This document shows, in pieces, positions 1 to 9,095 of a stretch of DNA of 64,000 nucleotides. Positions within the stretch are counted from its first letter, which is position 1. Each line of letters opens with the position of its first letter. The stretch comes from Aldehydirespirator sp965116965 (GTDB taxonomy: Bacteria > Actinomycetota > Acidimicrobiia > Acidimicrobiales > Aldehydirespiratoraceae). The stretch spans positions 2,046,001 to 2,110,000 of the forward strand of contig OZ220743.1 of assembly GCA_965116965.1 (NCBI GenBank). The letters are read 5' to 3'. The position numbers and the translations under genes are program-made. The notes beneath the pieces are model-generated. The model saw only the letters and a list, made by a program, of their open reading frames with translations, was not told the DNA's origin and searched no databases.

Positions 1-1169
1 ACATCGGCCATTCCGTCGTCCACGAAGCGGGCCTGTGACCAAATGTTCCTCGTGGCCCCGCCGAGGGTGAGATCACCGCTGTGTATGCCATAGGCGGTTC
101 CGAGCCAGAACCATGGGCCTCCGCTGTCGCCGCCGACGGTGTTGTCGTTGTCCATTGCGACTAGCCGATCATACGTTGATGTGGAGACATCGTCATCGTA
201 GACATAATCGCATGTCTGACCTCCGCTCGCTTCTCCGTGGAAGCAGATGTAGTCGTCGACTGCCACCGCTCCGCCGATCTCAGAGACATCGCGTCGTTGC
301 GTGTCGTTGAAGTAGTAATCGTCGTACTCGGTATGTGGAGTCGTGTGCCACTGGATGTCGCCCCACTCACCTAGATGTTCGTCTTGCCAGACAGTTGTGT
401 ACTCGAGTCCGTCGTTCTGACGGTATGTTCGGTCGTTGGCGCAGTGGCCTGCTGTCAGAACGCCGTCCTCGCCATTCACGCTCACAGTAAACCCAGTCGT
501 GCAGAGGGTGCCGGTGCTAGTGCGAGGGAAAGAATCACCGCCGTACGTGTGTTCTCCTTGCACGACACTTGTTTGATGCAACTCGAGATCTACATCTGAC
601 CTCAACACGATTGCCGGCATCTCTGAGAGGCTGGCACCGCCGCCAACCGATAGCCGGATTCGTCCTGTCCGAACGTCAACGCCAGCGGCAACGTCAGTTA
701 GACCTGCGGTCTTGAGCGCATCGATCATCGAACGCTGTCTCTGCCGATTGCGGTCAGCCGAGAATTGCGCAGTCGGGTCAAGGCGAACGGACATGCCGAC
801 CGCGGCATTTGCTACTTCGGTCGGCACATCACCCGCGAACCGAATGACCATCTCGTAGCCATCGGACCTGTCGATCCATGAACCCGCATAGCGTGAATGT
901 GCAGCGGCAAGATCCAGTACAGGTTGCATAGCGGTACGCAACTTCATGTGCCGATCCGCCTCGTTGAATGAGATGCCCTGACTGGCCGCATAGAACGAGA
1001 CATCAATCGTGCGCACCGCGGCCGCACTGACGATCTCACCGGCATGTGCACTGGATCCCTCGTGTTCGGCAGGTGTTGAGGCTGCCGTACCGATGCTGGT
1101 CATAACCGCAGCCAAGACCAGAAGCGCGGCCACCAAGTTTCGGACTATTCTTTGCTTGTTGATTTTCAT
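1..1169 (-). CDS. Secreted streptogrisin-like serine protease (partial, C-terminus beyond window)
   Basis: The frame is open from an ATG at 1169 to the left edge (389 codons, no stop). The protein begins with a basic N-terminus and a hydrophobic stretch (about residues 9-30), a typical secretion signal. A region of about 170 residues follows, resembling the propeptide of alpha-lytic/streptogrisin proteases (family S1). The catalytic triad is visible: His242 in TAGHC, Asp271 in GDIQW and Ser349 in GGDSGGPW. Paired cysteines (223/243 and 309/320) fit the disulphides of this fold. The inferred role is an exported, self-processing endopeptidase. It is transcribed divergently from ispG. The last part of the catalytic domain lies outside the window. 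Confidence 0.85.
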   Translation of the reverse strand, partial: MKINKQRIVRNLVAALLVLAAVMTSIGTAASTPAEHEGSSAHAGEIVSAAAVRTIDVSFYAASQGISFNEADRHMKLRTAMQPVLDLAAAHSRYAGSWIDRSDGYEMVIRFAGDVPTEVANAAVGMSVRLDPTAQFSADRNRQRQRSMIDALKTAGLTDVAAGVDVRTGRIRLSVGGGASLSEMPAIVLRSDVDLELHQTSVVQGEHTYGGDSFPRTSTGTLCTTGFTVSVNGEDGVLTAGHCANDRTYRQNDGLEYTTVWQDEHLGEWGDIQWHTTPHTEYDDYYFNDTQRRDVSEIGGAVAVDDYICFHGEASGGQTCDYVYDDDVSTSTYDRLVAMDNDNTVGGDSGGPWFWLGTAYGIHSGDLTLGGATRNIWSQARFVDDGMAD

Positions 1170-1398
1170 GTCTGCTACCTCTCACCCATGAATAGCCACA
1201 ACCATGTGGTGCCGGCCAAACTACCATCGTGACAGCTGCTGCCTGCTGACAAACGTGCCGACTTCGATCTTCAATCTGCCAACCTTGGTGTCAGATGTCT
1301 GGCAGACATTGTCAGGTCTGTCCGGTCGTGTCAGGCGTGTCAGCTCCTTGGCTCCGGCTGGCTGCCGCAACAACTCTGCCAACGCTAGGCTCAGAGAC

Positions 1399-2631
1399 GT
1401 GCAGGTCACCGCGAAGTTCCCGCGGCGAGACACCCGGCAGATCATGGTCGGGACCGTCCCAGTCGGGGGTGGGGCACCGGTAACGGTGCAGTCCATGACG
1501 GTCACGAAGACGGCCGACTACGAAGCCACCCTGCAACAGATCTACGCGCTGGCGGCGGCCGGCGCCGACATCGTGCGCTGCACCTGCAACCGGGCCGAGG
1601 CTGCCGAGGGACTGGCCCGCATCGTGCCCCGCTCACCGGTGCCGATCGTCGCCGACATCCACAACAACTACCGCATGGCGCTGGCCGCGCTGGAAGCCAG
1701 CGTGCACTGCCTGCGCCTGAACCCCGGCAACATCCGCAAACCCGACCAGATCAAGGCCGTGGCCCGGGAATGCAAGGACCGTGGCGTGCCCATCCGCATC
1801 GGAGTCAACGGGGGCTCGCTCGATCCCGACCTCTACGACCCGGAGTTGGGAGTGACCCCCGAGGCGATGGTGGCCTCTGCGATGCGGGAGCTCGCCTATT
1901 TCGAGGATGTGGGGTTCGATCTGGTGAAGATCTCGGTGAAGGCATCGAGCGTGCCGCTCATGATCGAGGCGTACAGGCAGCTCGCCGACACCACCGACCA
2001 TCCTCTGCATCTCGGGGTGACCGAGGCCGGCCCCCCGCCGGCGGGGACCATCAAGTCGACAGCCGGGATAGCCGCTCTGCTCGCCGAGGGCGTCGGCGAC
2101 ACGATCCGTTACTCGTTGACCACAGATCCTGTCGAGGAGGCACGGGCCGGTCGGCAGTTGCTGGAGGCGCTGGGACTGCGCGAGCGGCGCAACGTCGACC
2201 TGATCGCCTGTCCCAGCTGCGGGCGGGCCGAGGTCGACGTGTTCGGGGTGGCTCAGCAGGCTCTGGAAGCCTTCGGCGAGCGGCGCATACCGCTCCAGGT
2301 GGCCGTCATGGGCTGCGTGGTGAACGGTCCGGGCGAAGCCCGGGACGCCGACTTGGGCATCGCCGCGGGGAACCGTCGGGGACACCTCTTCGTCAAGGGC
2401 GAGAACGTGGCCGTCGTCGCCGAGGATGAGATGGTGGACGCATTGGTGGAATGGGCCGAGTTCATCTGCGAGCACGGTTCCGAGGCCGCACTGGAACGAG
2501 CCGTCGAGACGCGCGCGGCTGCTAGGCGGGCGGCCGACGAGGATCGCCGCCGCAACCTCGACGAGTTGGGGGACGACGCCAACAACTCCGAGATCGTGGT
2601 GGAGGGGATCCGGCGCAAGAGCCGCGCCTGA
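1399..2631 (+). CDS. ispG: 4-hydroxy-3-methylbut-2-en-1-yl diphosphate synthase (flavodoxin), IspG/GcpE
   Basis: IspG catalyses the [4Fe-4S]-dependent reductive step converting MEcPP to HMBPP in the non-mevalonate isoprenoid pathway. The N-terminal TIM-barrel part carries family blocks such as VQSMTVTKTADYEAT and CLRLNPGNI. The C-terminal iron-sulphur domain has the cluster cysteines C271 and C274 (CPSC) and C306 in GCVVNGPGE, followed by a conserved Glu. I chose the GTG at 1399 (410 aa). The frame is open back to an ATG at 1204, but the extra 65 residues do not resemble the family, and homology begins about at KFPRRDTRQI. A tail of about 40 charged residues follows the usual end. A copy of the dispersed repeat starts at the stop codon. 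Confidence 0.93.
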   Translation: MQVTAKFPRRDTRQIMVGTVPVGGGAPVTVQSMTVTKTADYEATLQQIYALAAAGADIVRCTCNRAEAAEGLARIVPRSPVPIVADIHNNYRMALAALEASVHCLRLNPGNIRKPDQIKAVARECKDRGVPIRIGVNGGSLDPDLYDPELGVTPEAMVASAMRELAYFEDVGFDLVKISVKASSVPLMIEAYRQLADTTDHPLHLGVTEAGPPPAGTIKSTAGIAALLAEGVGDTIRYSLTTDPVEEARAGRQLLEALGLRERRNVDLIACPSCGRAEVDVFGVAQQALEAFGERRIPLQVAVMGCVVNGPGEARDADLGIAAGNRRGHLFVKGENVAVVAEDEMVDALVEWAEFICEHGSEAALERAVETRAAARRAADEDRRRNLDELGDDANNSEIVVEGIRRKSRA

Positions 2632-2689
2632 GGCCGAGCTTGCGAGGCCGTGGCCCGAGCGGCCCGTGAGCGCAGCGAACAGGAGCGGG
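2632..2689 (+). repeat. Dispersed 3'-end repeat, copy A
   Basis: The sequence begins directly after the ispG stop with GGCCGAG and continues into a GC-rich core (GTGGCCCGAGCGGCCCGTGA, then GCGAACAGGAGCGGG). The same core occurs near 19.2, 28.5, 31.8 and 50.0 kb. Its function is unknown; the position after a stop codon suggests a 3'-UTR or terminator role. Confidence 0.7.
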
Positions 2690-2751
2690 CAACACAACGC
2701 GGCACTGCGAGGCGGCACTCACGCTCGCATGTACTTGGAGTGACCCCCGGG

Positions 2752-2815
2752 TATACTTTCCCGCACGTTCGATTCTCCGGAAGCGGCGTGGGCTCGTGCC
2801 CACGCCGTTGCCGGT
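2752..2815 (+). promoter_or_regulatory. Promoter -10 and rimP-leader-like hairpin
   Basis: A consensus-like TATACT lies at 2752-2757. It is followed about 35 nt later by a perfect 9-bp hairpin, GGCGTGGGC-TCGT-GCCCACGCC. A GTGGGC/GCCCAC stem ahead of rimP-nusA is a known feature of rimP leader RNAs in other bacteria. Here it sits about 50 nt upstream of the rimP start. No convincing -35 is visible. Confidence 0.5.
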
Positions 2816-2864
2816 TCGGGCCCCGGCCCGTCCACGACTCCAGAGCAGAAGATCAGGGAATGTC

Positions 2865-3338
2865 ATGGCGATCGCTGATCGCGTCCGCGAACTCGTTGCC
2901 CCGCTGGCGGAGGCCGCCTCGGTCGACCTGTACGACGTCGAGCACCACGGTGGCGTCGTGCGAGTCCTCGTCGATGCTGACGGTGGCATCGATCTCGACG
3001 CCATCGCCCGGTTGTCGCGTTCGGTGAGCCGCGCTCTGGACGAGCACGATCTCATACTGGGCCGGTACACGCTGGAAGTTTCGAGCCCCGGCCTGGAGCG
3101 TCCGCTGCGCACCCCGGAGCACTTCCGCCGGGCCGCCGGATCCGAAGTGAGGGTCAAGACCCGGCCAGGCTTCGACGGACCGCGCCGGCTGACGGGGACC
3201 CTGGAAGCGGTGGCCGACGACGGCGTGGACCTGCGCGGCGGCGACGGCGAGGTGTGCCGGATCGCCTACAAGCAGTTGGCATCGGCCCGCACAGTCTTCG
3301 AGTGGGGTTCGCGCCCGCGCCGCCATCAGCCCCGATGA
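2865..3338 (+). CDS. rimP: Ribosome maturation factor RimP
   Basis: RimP is required for maturation of the 30S ribosomal subunit. The protein (157 aa from the ATG at 2865) has the expected two-part layout. The N-terminal alpha/beta domain ends in LEVSSPGLERPL, which is diagnostic for the family, and an SH3-like C-terminal domain follows. An in-frame ATG at 2796 would add 23 Arg/Pro-rich residues lying in the leader, so it was rejected; GGGAA precedes the chosen start. It is the first gene of the rimP-nusA-rnpM-infB-rbfA-truB translation cluster, an order conserved in many bacteria. Confidence 0.93.
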   Translation: MAIADRVRELVAPLAEAASVDLYDVEHHGGVVRVLVDADGGIDLDAIARLSRSVSRALDEHDLILGRYTLEVSSPGLERPLRTPEHFRRAAGSEVRVKTRPGFDGPRRLTGTLEAVADDGVDLRGGDGEVCRIAYKQLASARTVFEWGSRPRRHQPR

Positions 3339-3340
3339 TC

Positions 3341-3385
3341 GATGTCCCAACGGCCGATATCCCAATGACCGATGTCCCATTTGAT
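3341..3385 (+). repeat. 15-bp tandem repeat, three imperfect units
   Basis: Three adjacent 15-nt units of the type GATGTCCCAACGGCC (3341, 3356, 3371) fill the start of the rimP-nusA gap. The third copy has diverged. No protein is encoded. Confidence 0.6.
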
Positions 3386-3444
3386 CCAGAATCAGTCCCA
3401 ACGACCCGACCATCGGGAGGCCAAGACATGAACGAGGCGAAGCC

Positions 3445-4635
3445 ATGAACGCCGAGGTAATGGAAGCTCTCCAGGCGATGGCGGCTGAACGGGGGGTCAC
3501 CGTCGATGCGCTCTTCGCAGCCCTGGCCGACGCCTTGGAGTCCGCCTACAAGCGGTTGCCCGACGCCAAGGAGTACGCCTGGGTGACGATCGATCCCTCC
3601 ACCATGGAGTTCCATGTGATCGCCCAGGATCTGGACGACGAGGGCAACCCGGTCGGCGAGGAGTACGAGGTGACTCCCGGCAATTTCGGGCGCATTGCCG
3701 CTCAGACCGCCCGCCAGGTCATGACCCAGCGCATACGCGAGGCCGAGCGCGAGCTCAAGTATGAGGAGTACGCGGGCCGCGAGGGAGACATCGTCACCGG
3801 GATGATCCAGCAGACCGACGCGCGCTACACCCTTCTCGATCTGGGCAGGGTCGAGGCGTTGCTGCCCCAGGCCGAGCAGGTTCCGTACGAGCGGCCCGAC
3901 TCCAACACGCGGCTCAAGGCATACATCGTCGAGGTGCGCAAGACGGCCAAGGGGCCTCAGATTGTGGTCAGCCGGACCCATCCCGGTCTGGTGAAGCGGC
4001 TCTTCGAGCTCGAGGTTCCCGAGATCGCCGACGGGATCGTAGAGATCAAGGCATGCGCCCGCGAGCCGGGCCATCGCACCAAGATCGCGGTGCACTCGAA
4101 CGACCCGAACGTGGATCCGGTGGGCGCGTGCGTCGGGGCCCGGGGAGCAAGGGTCCGCCAGGTCGTCAACGAACTGCGGGGCGAGAAGATCGACATCGTG
4201 CCGTTCAGCAACGAACTCGAGGAGTTCGTGACCAAGGCGCTGTCACCGGCGCGGATCAAGGAGGTCCGGCCCAACGAGTTGACCGGCGACTGCGACGTGA
4301 TCGTCCCCGACTATCAACTGTCGCTCGCTATCGGCAAGGAGGGCCAGAACGCTCGCTTGGCCAGCCGGCTGACCGGCTGGGGAATAAACATCAAGAGCGA
4401 GTCCCAGCTGGCCGAGGAGGCCGCTTATGGCGATGTGGAATGGGCCGAGGGAGAGTGGATCACCGACCCTGAGACGGGAGAGCAGCTATGGCAGCCGGCC
4501 GACGGCGGCGAGGCGGTCAGCGCCGAGGCGTGGGCCGCGGCCGTGGCGCAGGACCGGGTCGAGGGCGCCGATGCTGGAGAAGTCGCCGATGCCCGAGCAG
4601 CAGAGGTGCCGGCGGAGCAGGCGGAGAGCACCTGA
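3445..4635 (+). CDS. nusA: Transcription termination/antitermination factor NusA
   Basis: NusA binds RNA polymerase and nascent RNA and controls pausing, termination and rRNA antitermination. The 396-aa protein shows the N-terminal polymerase-binding domain, an S1 RNA-binding domain (about residues 110-180, starting EGDIVTGMIQQ) and two KH domains. The second KH contains the GXXG-type segment IGKEGQNARLASRLTGW. After about residue 325 comes an acidic, Ala/Glu-rich tail instead of the helix-hairpin-helix repeats of proteobacterial NusA, as is usual in Actinobacteria. The ATG at 3445 follows GAGGCGAAG. The 3' end overlaps rnpM. Confidence 0.95.
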   Translation: MNAEVMEALQAMAAERGVTVDALFAALADALESAYKRLPDAKEYAWVTIDPSTMEFHVIAQDLDDEGNPVGEEYEVTPGNFGRIAAQTARQVMTQRIREAERELKYEEYAGREGDIVTGMIQQTDARYTLLDLGRVEALLPQAEQVPYERPDSNTRLKAYIVEVRKTAKGPQIVVSRTHPGLVKRLFELEVPEIADGIVEIKACAREPGHRTKIAVHSNDPNVDPVGACVGARGARVRQVVNELRGEKIDIVPFSNELEEFVTKALSPARIKEVRPNELTGDCDVIVPDYQLSLAIGKEGQNARLASRLTGWGINIKSESQLAEEAAYGDVEWAEGEWITDPETGEQLWQPADGGEAVSAEAWAAAVAQDRVEGADAGEVADARAAEVPAEQAEST

Positions 4636-4916
4636 GCCCGGTCCGGACCTGCATCGGCTGCCGCACCCGCCGCCCGGGTGCGGAGTTGCGGCGCGTGAGC
4701 CTGGATCCGCAGGGCGCTCTGGCCGTCGGGCCGGGTCCCGGGCGAGGCGCCTGGCTGTGCGACGACATGGCCTGCTTCGAATCGGCCAAGCGGCGGAGAG
4801 CCTTCGGACGCGCTTTGCGGGCTGACGTGAGACCAGACGAAATCGCTAGGCTTCAAGAGGCGTGGCCGGCCTCGGGGAACGCCCCCGTGCCGGGCGGCCG
4901 CGCCGGCCAGTCCTGA
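4632..4916 (+). CDS. rnpM: RNase P modulator RnpM (YlxR family), probable CTG start
   Basis: This small basic protein carries the YlxR signature PVRTCIGCRTRRP at its N-terminus. Family members bind RNA and, in Firmicutes, modulate RNase P. The family motif begins within three residues of the nusA stop, and no ATG, GTG or TTG lies in this frame between there and well inside nusA. The best start is the CTG at 4632, forming a CTGA overlap with the nusA stop, with GGAG six bases upstream. Starting at the GTG at 4697 would delete the signature. The length from CTG is 94 aa. Translational coupling to nusA is inferred. Confidence 0.8.
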   Translation: MSPVRTCIGCRTRRPGAELRRVSLDPQGALAVGPGPGRGAWLCDDMACFESAKRRRAFGRALRADVRPDEIARLQEAWPASGNAPVPGGRAGQS

Positions 4917-4928
4917 AGGGGGCATGCT

Positions 4929-7709
4929 TTGCCAGGCAAGATCCGCGTCCACGAGCTCGCCAAGGAGCTCGGGCTGACAAATCAGAAGACGCTCGATCTT
5001 TGCTTCGCGCTCAGCATCGGAGTCAAGTCACACTCCTCGAGCATCGTTGAGGCTCAAGCCGACCGGGTCAGGCGTAGGGCCGAGCGCGATGGGCTCTTGA
5101 AGCCCCCACCTCCTCCGCCACCACCTCCGGTAGAGGTCGCGGAACCGGAGCCCTCCGAGCCCGAGATCAAGAAGGCGGCCGCGGCGAAGGTGGCGAAGGT
5201 GGAGGCCGGATCCTCATCCGCCCAGCCTGCAGCACCAGCGAAACCCGCGGTTGAGGCCGCAGAAGACTCCAAGGCCCGGCCCGCGGCCGCGGCGGAAGTG
5301 GCCGGCTCCCAAGCGGAACGGGTCGATCCGGCCGCTGTCGCCAAGACGCAGGCGGCTGAGCCGGCCGCGGCCAGACCGAAGGCGACCATCTCCTCCAGCG
5401 GCAGCGTGGCTCCGGCCAAGCGAGCCCCGCCCCCAGAACCCCGACCGGCAGCAGACGAGCCGCCGCCGAAGCCGGTCGGTCGCAAGGTGCCGACCGGCAC
5501 AGCTCCACCCCGCCCTCTGAGGCCGGGAACCCCTCCCGTCTCGCGGTCGGGCAAACCCATTCCTCCTCCCCCTCCACCTCGTCGTGTCCGGCCTACGGCC
5601 CCGCAGGGCACGCGGGCCCGTGGGGGCGCGGCCGCACCGGAGCGCCGGCCGCCCGGCGGAGCCTCCCGCCCGTCGGGCACCCGTCCGCCAACCGATCGGC
5701 CGGCCGGACCTCGCCGCGGTGCGCCGACGGGGGGCCCTCGTTCGCTCGGTGGTCCCCGGCCCGTCGCCCCCGGACCTCCAGGGCGCCCCGGGGGCAGGGG
5801 CGGTCCTGGCGGCGCTCAGCGACGTCCGCCCCGCCGCAAGAGCCGCAGGCGCCGGGTGCGTGAAGAACTGCAGCCGATGGACGTTCCGACCTATACGCCT
5901 CGCCACGCGGCCGTGCCGGAGGGCCTTGTCGTCGTGGAGCGGGCCTCGGCCGCTCAGGACTTCGGTCCCAAACTCAATCGCACGGCTGCGGACGTAGTTC
6001 GTTTCCTGATGCAGCACGGCGAGATGGTGACCGCCACTCAGTCGCTCAGTGACGAGATGATGGAGTTGTTCGCCGCCGAGATCGGGGCCGAGATACGTCT
6101 CGTCGACCCCGGCGAGGAGCAGGAGGCCGAACTCCGCAGGCTCCTCGGGATCGAAGGTGGTGACGATGCCGACGAGGCTCCGCTGCGGCCTCCCGTGGTC
6201 ACCGTCATGGGCCACGTGGACCACGGCAAGACGCTGCTGCTGGACCGGATCCGCGACACGAACGTGGTGGACGGAGAGGCGGGCGGGATCACCCAGCACA
6301 TCGGCGCCTATCAGGTCGACCGCCATGACCGGACCCTCACTTTCATCGATACTCCGGGCCACGAGGCCTTCACTGCGATGCGGGCCCGAGGGGCCGGCGC
6401 CACCGACATCGTCGTCCTGGTCGTGGCCGCCGACGACGGCGTGATGCCCCAGACGATCGAGGCCATCAACCACGCCAAGGCCGCTGACGTGCCTATCGTC
6501 GTCGCGGTCAACAAGATCGACCGCCCGAACGCGGACCTGCAGAGGACCGTGGCCGGAGTTGCGGAGCAGGGTCTGGTACCGGAGGCCTGGGGCGGCGAGA
6601 CAATCTACTGCGAAGTGTCGGCCCTGACCGGTGCGGGCATCGAGGACCTGCTGGACCAGATACTTCTGGTGGCGGAGGTGGAAGACCTGAGGGCGGTGTC
6701 CGAGGGTCGAGCGGGTGGCGTCGTGCTCGAGTCGAATCTCGACATCGGGCGGGGTCCCGTGGCCACCGTGCTGGTGCAGAGAGGCACGCTGCGCATCGGT
6801 GACCCGGTCGTTGCGGGGGCGTCCTGGGGCCGCGTGCGAGCGCTGCTCGACGATCGGGGCGAGGGCGTCGACGAGGCAGTTCCTTCGACTCCGGTGCAGG
6901 TTCTGGGTCTGTCGGAGGTCGCCATTGCCGGTGACGCCTTTGCGGTCGCCCCGAACGAGAAGATCGCCGGCCGCGTGGCCGACACCCGCGAGCATTGGCA
7001 GCGCCTGTCGAGTCTGGGCCGCGAGGCTCACGCCCTGTCCGGCGGGGCCAGGCTCGAGGATCTCTTCACCTGGATCCAGCGGGGCGAGACCGCCACCCTC
7101 AACGTCATCGTGAAGGCGGACGTCAACGGATCCCTGGAAGCGGTCACCGAGAGCCTCCGCAAGCTGGAGACCGGCGGCGTCCGCATCGCCATCGTGCATC
7201 GCGGCGTGGGTGGCATCACCGAGAACGACATCCAGCTGGCGTCGGCCTCGAACGCGACCATCATCGGATTCAATGTGCGGCCCGATCGCAAGGCGCGTGA
7301 GGCCGCTGACGCCGAGAACGTGGAGATCCGGACCTACGAGATCATCTACAAGCTGCTCGAGGACGTCTCATCGGCCATGGTCGGGATGCTGGCCCCCGAC
7401 ATCGAGGAGATCGTCACGGGCGAGGCCGAGGTGCGCCAGGTCTTCCGCATCCCCCGGGTGGGCGCGGTGGCGGGCTGCTACGTGCAGAACGGCACGATCA
7501 CCAGGGGAGCGAAGGTGCGCTTCCTGAGGGACGGGACGATCATCTGGAAGGGGAGCATCAATTCGCTCAAGCGCTTCGTCGACGATGTCCGCGAGGTTCA
7601 GTCCGGGTTCGAGTGCGGCATAGGTCTCGGCAACTTCCAGGACCTCAAGGCGGGCGACGTCATCGAGACCTTCGAAGAGCGCGAGGTGGCCCGAACCCTC
7701 GAACAATGA
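4929..7709 (+). CDS. infB: Translation initiation factor IF-2
   Basis: IF-2 is the GTPase that brings initiator fMet-tRNA to the 30S subunit and drives subunit joining. The 926-aa protein starts at a TTG (4929) with an IF2_N-like segment (KIRVHELAKELG). A long Pro/Ala/Arg-rich linker (about residues 58-315) follows, typical of actinobacterial IF-2, then the conserved core. The G domain contains GHVDHGKT (428-435), DTPGHEAF (from 474) and NKID (528-531). Domains II-IV follow to the end. The gene is 12 bases after rnpM and overlaps rbfA by 4 bases (ATGA). Confidence 0.96.
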   Translation: MPGKIRVHELAKELGLTNQKTLDLCFALSIGVKSHSSSIVEAQADRVRRRAERDGLLKPPPPPPPPPVEVAEPEPSEPEIKKAAAAKVAKVEAGSSSAQPAAPAKPAVEAAEDSKARPAAAAEVAGSQAERVDPAAVAKTQAAEPAAARPKATISSSGSVAPAKRAPPPEPRPAADEPPPKPVGRKVPTGTAPPRPLRPGTPPVSRSGKPIPPPPPPRRVRPTAPQGTRARGGAAAPERRPPGGASRPSGTRPPTDRPAGPRRGAPTGGPRSLGGPRPVAPGPPGRPGGRGGPGGAQRRPPRRKSRRRRVREELQPMDVPTYTPRHAAVPEGLVVVERASAAQDFGPKLNRTAADVVRFLMQHGEMVTATQSLSDEMMELFAAEIGAEIRLVDPGEEQEAELRRLLGIEGGDDADEAPLRPPVVTVMGHVDHGKTLLLDRIRDTNVVDGEAGGITQHIGAYQVDRHDRTLTFIDTPGHEAFTAMRARGAGATDIVVLVVAADDGVMPQTIEAINHAKAADVPIVVAVNKIDRPNADLQRTVAGVAEQGLVPEAWGGETIYCEVSALTGAGIEDLLDQILLVAEVEDLRAVSEGRAGGVVLESNLDIGRGPVATVLVQRGTLRIGDPVVAGASWGRVRALLDDRGEGVDEAVPSTPVQVLGLSEVAIAGDAFAVAPNEKIAGRVADTREHWQRLSSLGREAHALSGGARLEDLFTWIQRGETATLNVIVKADVNGSLEAVTESLRKLETGGVRIAIVHRGVGGITENDIQLASASNATIIGFNVRPDRKAREAADAENVEIRTYEIIYKLLEDVSSAMVGMLAPDIEEIVTGEAEVRQVFRIPRVGAVAGCYVQNGTITRGAKVRFLRDGTIIWKGSINSLKRFVDDVREVQSGFECGIGLGNFQDLKAGDVIETFEEREVARTLEQ

Positions 7710-8092
7710 CCCGGCGAACCCGACGCCTGCATCCCGACCACCGGGCCGGCCACCGCACTGCCCGGGTGGGCGAGTTGATCCGCCGCATAGTCGCCGAGTC
7801 GATGGAGGAGTTCGATGACGATCGGCTGGCGATGGTGTCGGTCACCGGGGTGGATGTGGACCGGGACCTGCATCGGGCCGTGGTGTGGTTCACGTCCCTC
7901 GGCGACACCGAGGAAGGCGACGCCGACATCGTCCATGCCTTCGACGAGCATGCCGGCCACCTGCGACGCACCGTCGGTGATCAGACCCGGCTGCGGCGCA
8001 CACCGGAACTCGTGTTCCGTCCCGACACCGTGCTGAGATCGGCTGAACGGATCGAGAGGCTTCTCGATGGAACTGCCGATCCCGAGAGCTGA
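7706..8092 (+). CDS. rbfA: 30S ribosome-binding factor RbfA
   Basis: RbfA is a KH-fold protein that assists late 16S rRNA processing and cold adaptation. The protein is 128 aa from the ATG at 7706, which overlaps the infB stop (ATGA). Family features are RVGELIRRIVAESM near residue 20, VSVTGVDVDRDL, and the C-terminal RRTPELVFRPDTVLRSAERIE. The 3' end overlaps truB by 26 bases, which suggests coupled translation. The DHH phosphoesterase gene often found between rbfA and truB in other Actinobacteria is absent. Confidence 0.93.
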   Translation: MTRRTRRLHPDHRAGHRTARVGELIRRIVAESMEEFDDDRLAMVSVTGVDVDRDLHRAVVWFTSLGDTEEGDADIVHAFDEHAGHLRRTVGDQTRLRRTPELVFRPDTVLRSAERIERLLDGTADPES

Positions 8093-8990
8093 TCCCGAGA
8101 GCAGAGAGGCCGAGCGGATAGTGCCCGACGGGGTCGCGGTAATAGACAAACCCGCGGGCTGGACGAGCCATGACGTCGTGGCCAGGGCGAGGGGGCTGCT
8201 GGGCACCCGCAAGGTGGGGCACAGCGGAACCCTCGATCCCGACGCCACCGGAGTCCTGGTCCTCGGCGTGGGCCGGGCCACCCGGCTGCTGCGGTACGTC
8301 ACCGGACTCCCCAAGAGCTACGAGGCGGAGATCGTGCTCGGAGTCGAGACCGACACCCTCGATTCGGCGGGGAGGGTGACGGCCCGTCACGACATGGTGG
8401 CGGTGAGTGCCGAGCGGGCAAGCGAGGCTGCTGCCGCGCTGACCGGCGAGATCCTCCAGGTTCCGCCCATGGTCTCGGCCGTGAAGGTGGGAGGGCGCAG
8501 GCTCCACACTCTCGCCCGTGCCGGCATCGAAGTGGAGCGCGACGCCCGTCGGGTGACCGTCCATCGGTTTGACGTCGTGCCCGTTCCGGGTGGCGAGGCT
8601 GTGCTGCGAGCCGTGGTCGACTGCTCCTCGGGCACTTACGTGCGGGTGCTCGCCGCAGATCTCGGCAAGGCCCTCGGCGGGGGCGCTCACCTGCGGAACC
8701 TCCGACGGACCGCGGTCGGCAGCTTCGGTCTTGCTTGCGCCCGCCCGGTCGAGTCGGCTGAGGTCCTGCCGATGGCGCACGCCGTCGAGCACCTGGCGGG
8801 CGTGCGGGTGGGTGCGGAAGTGGCGGCCGAGGTGGTCCACGGCCGGGTGCTGGATCTCGATCGCCTCGGCGCTGAGGGAGCGGGTCCGTGGGCGGTGCAC
8901 GACGCCGGGGGCGGGCTGCTCGCCGTCTACGAGCGGTTCCGCTCGGGCGCCAAGCCGGTGGTAGTGGTGGCGGGTCCCCCAACCCTGTAG
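8067..8990 (+). CDS. truB: tRNA pseudouridine(55) synthase TruB
   Basis: TruB makes pseudouridine 55 in the T-loop of tRNAs. The 307-aa protein has the family motif GHSGTLDPDATGVL with the catalytic Asp at residue 57. Further conserved blocks are GLPKSYEAEIVLGVETDTLD, QVPPMVSAVKVGGRRLH and CSSGTYVRVLAADLG. The C-terminal part (about 230-300) is the divergent TruB C-terminal/PUA-like region. The ATG at 8067 lies inside the end of rbfA. Confidence 0.95.
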   Translation: MELPIPRADPESREAERIVPDGVAVIDKPAGWTSHDVVARARGLLGTRKVGHSGTLDPDATGVLVLGVGRATRLLRYVTGLPKSYEAEIVLGVETDTLDSAGRVTARHDMVAVSAERASEAAAALTGEILQVPPMVSAVKVGGRRLHTLARAGIEVERDARRVTVHRFDVVPVPGGEAVLRAVVDCSSGTYVRVLAADLGKALGGGAHLRNLRRTAVGSFGLACARPVESAEVLPMAHAVEHLAGVRVGAEVAAEVVHGRVLDLDRLGAEGAGPWAVHDAGGGLLAVYERFRSGAKPVVVVAGPPTL

Positions 8991-9095
8991 CGGCTTCGGT
9001 GCCCTCGCGGTGTGAGGTCGGGAACCGGCGTCGGTAGCCTCACAGGTACCGGCCCCGGGGCCCGGAACCGTCACTATCACGCTCGGGAGGCGTCC

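Noticed and set aside
1204..1398. N-terminal extension of ispG from the ATG at 1204
   Set aside because: The 65 added residues show no similarity to IspG and lie in the divergent promoter region; GTG 1399 fits the family length.
5214..7199. 661-codon minus-strand frame within infB
   Set aside because: Shadow of infB; no domain and no RBS.
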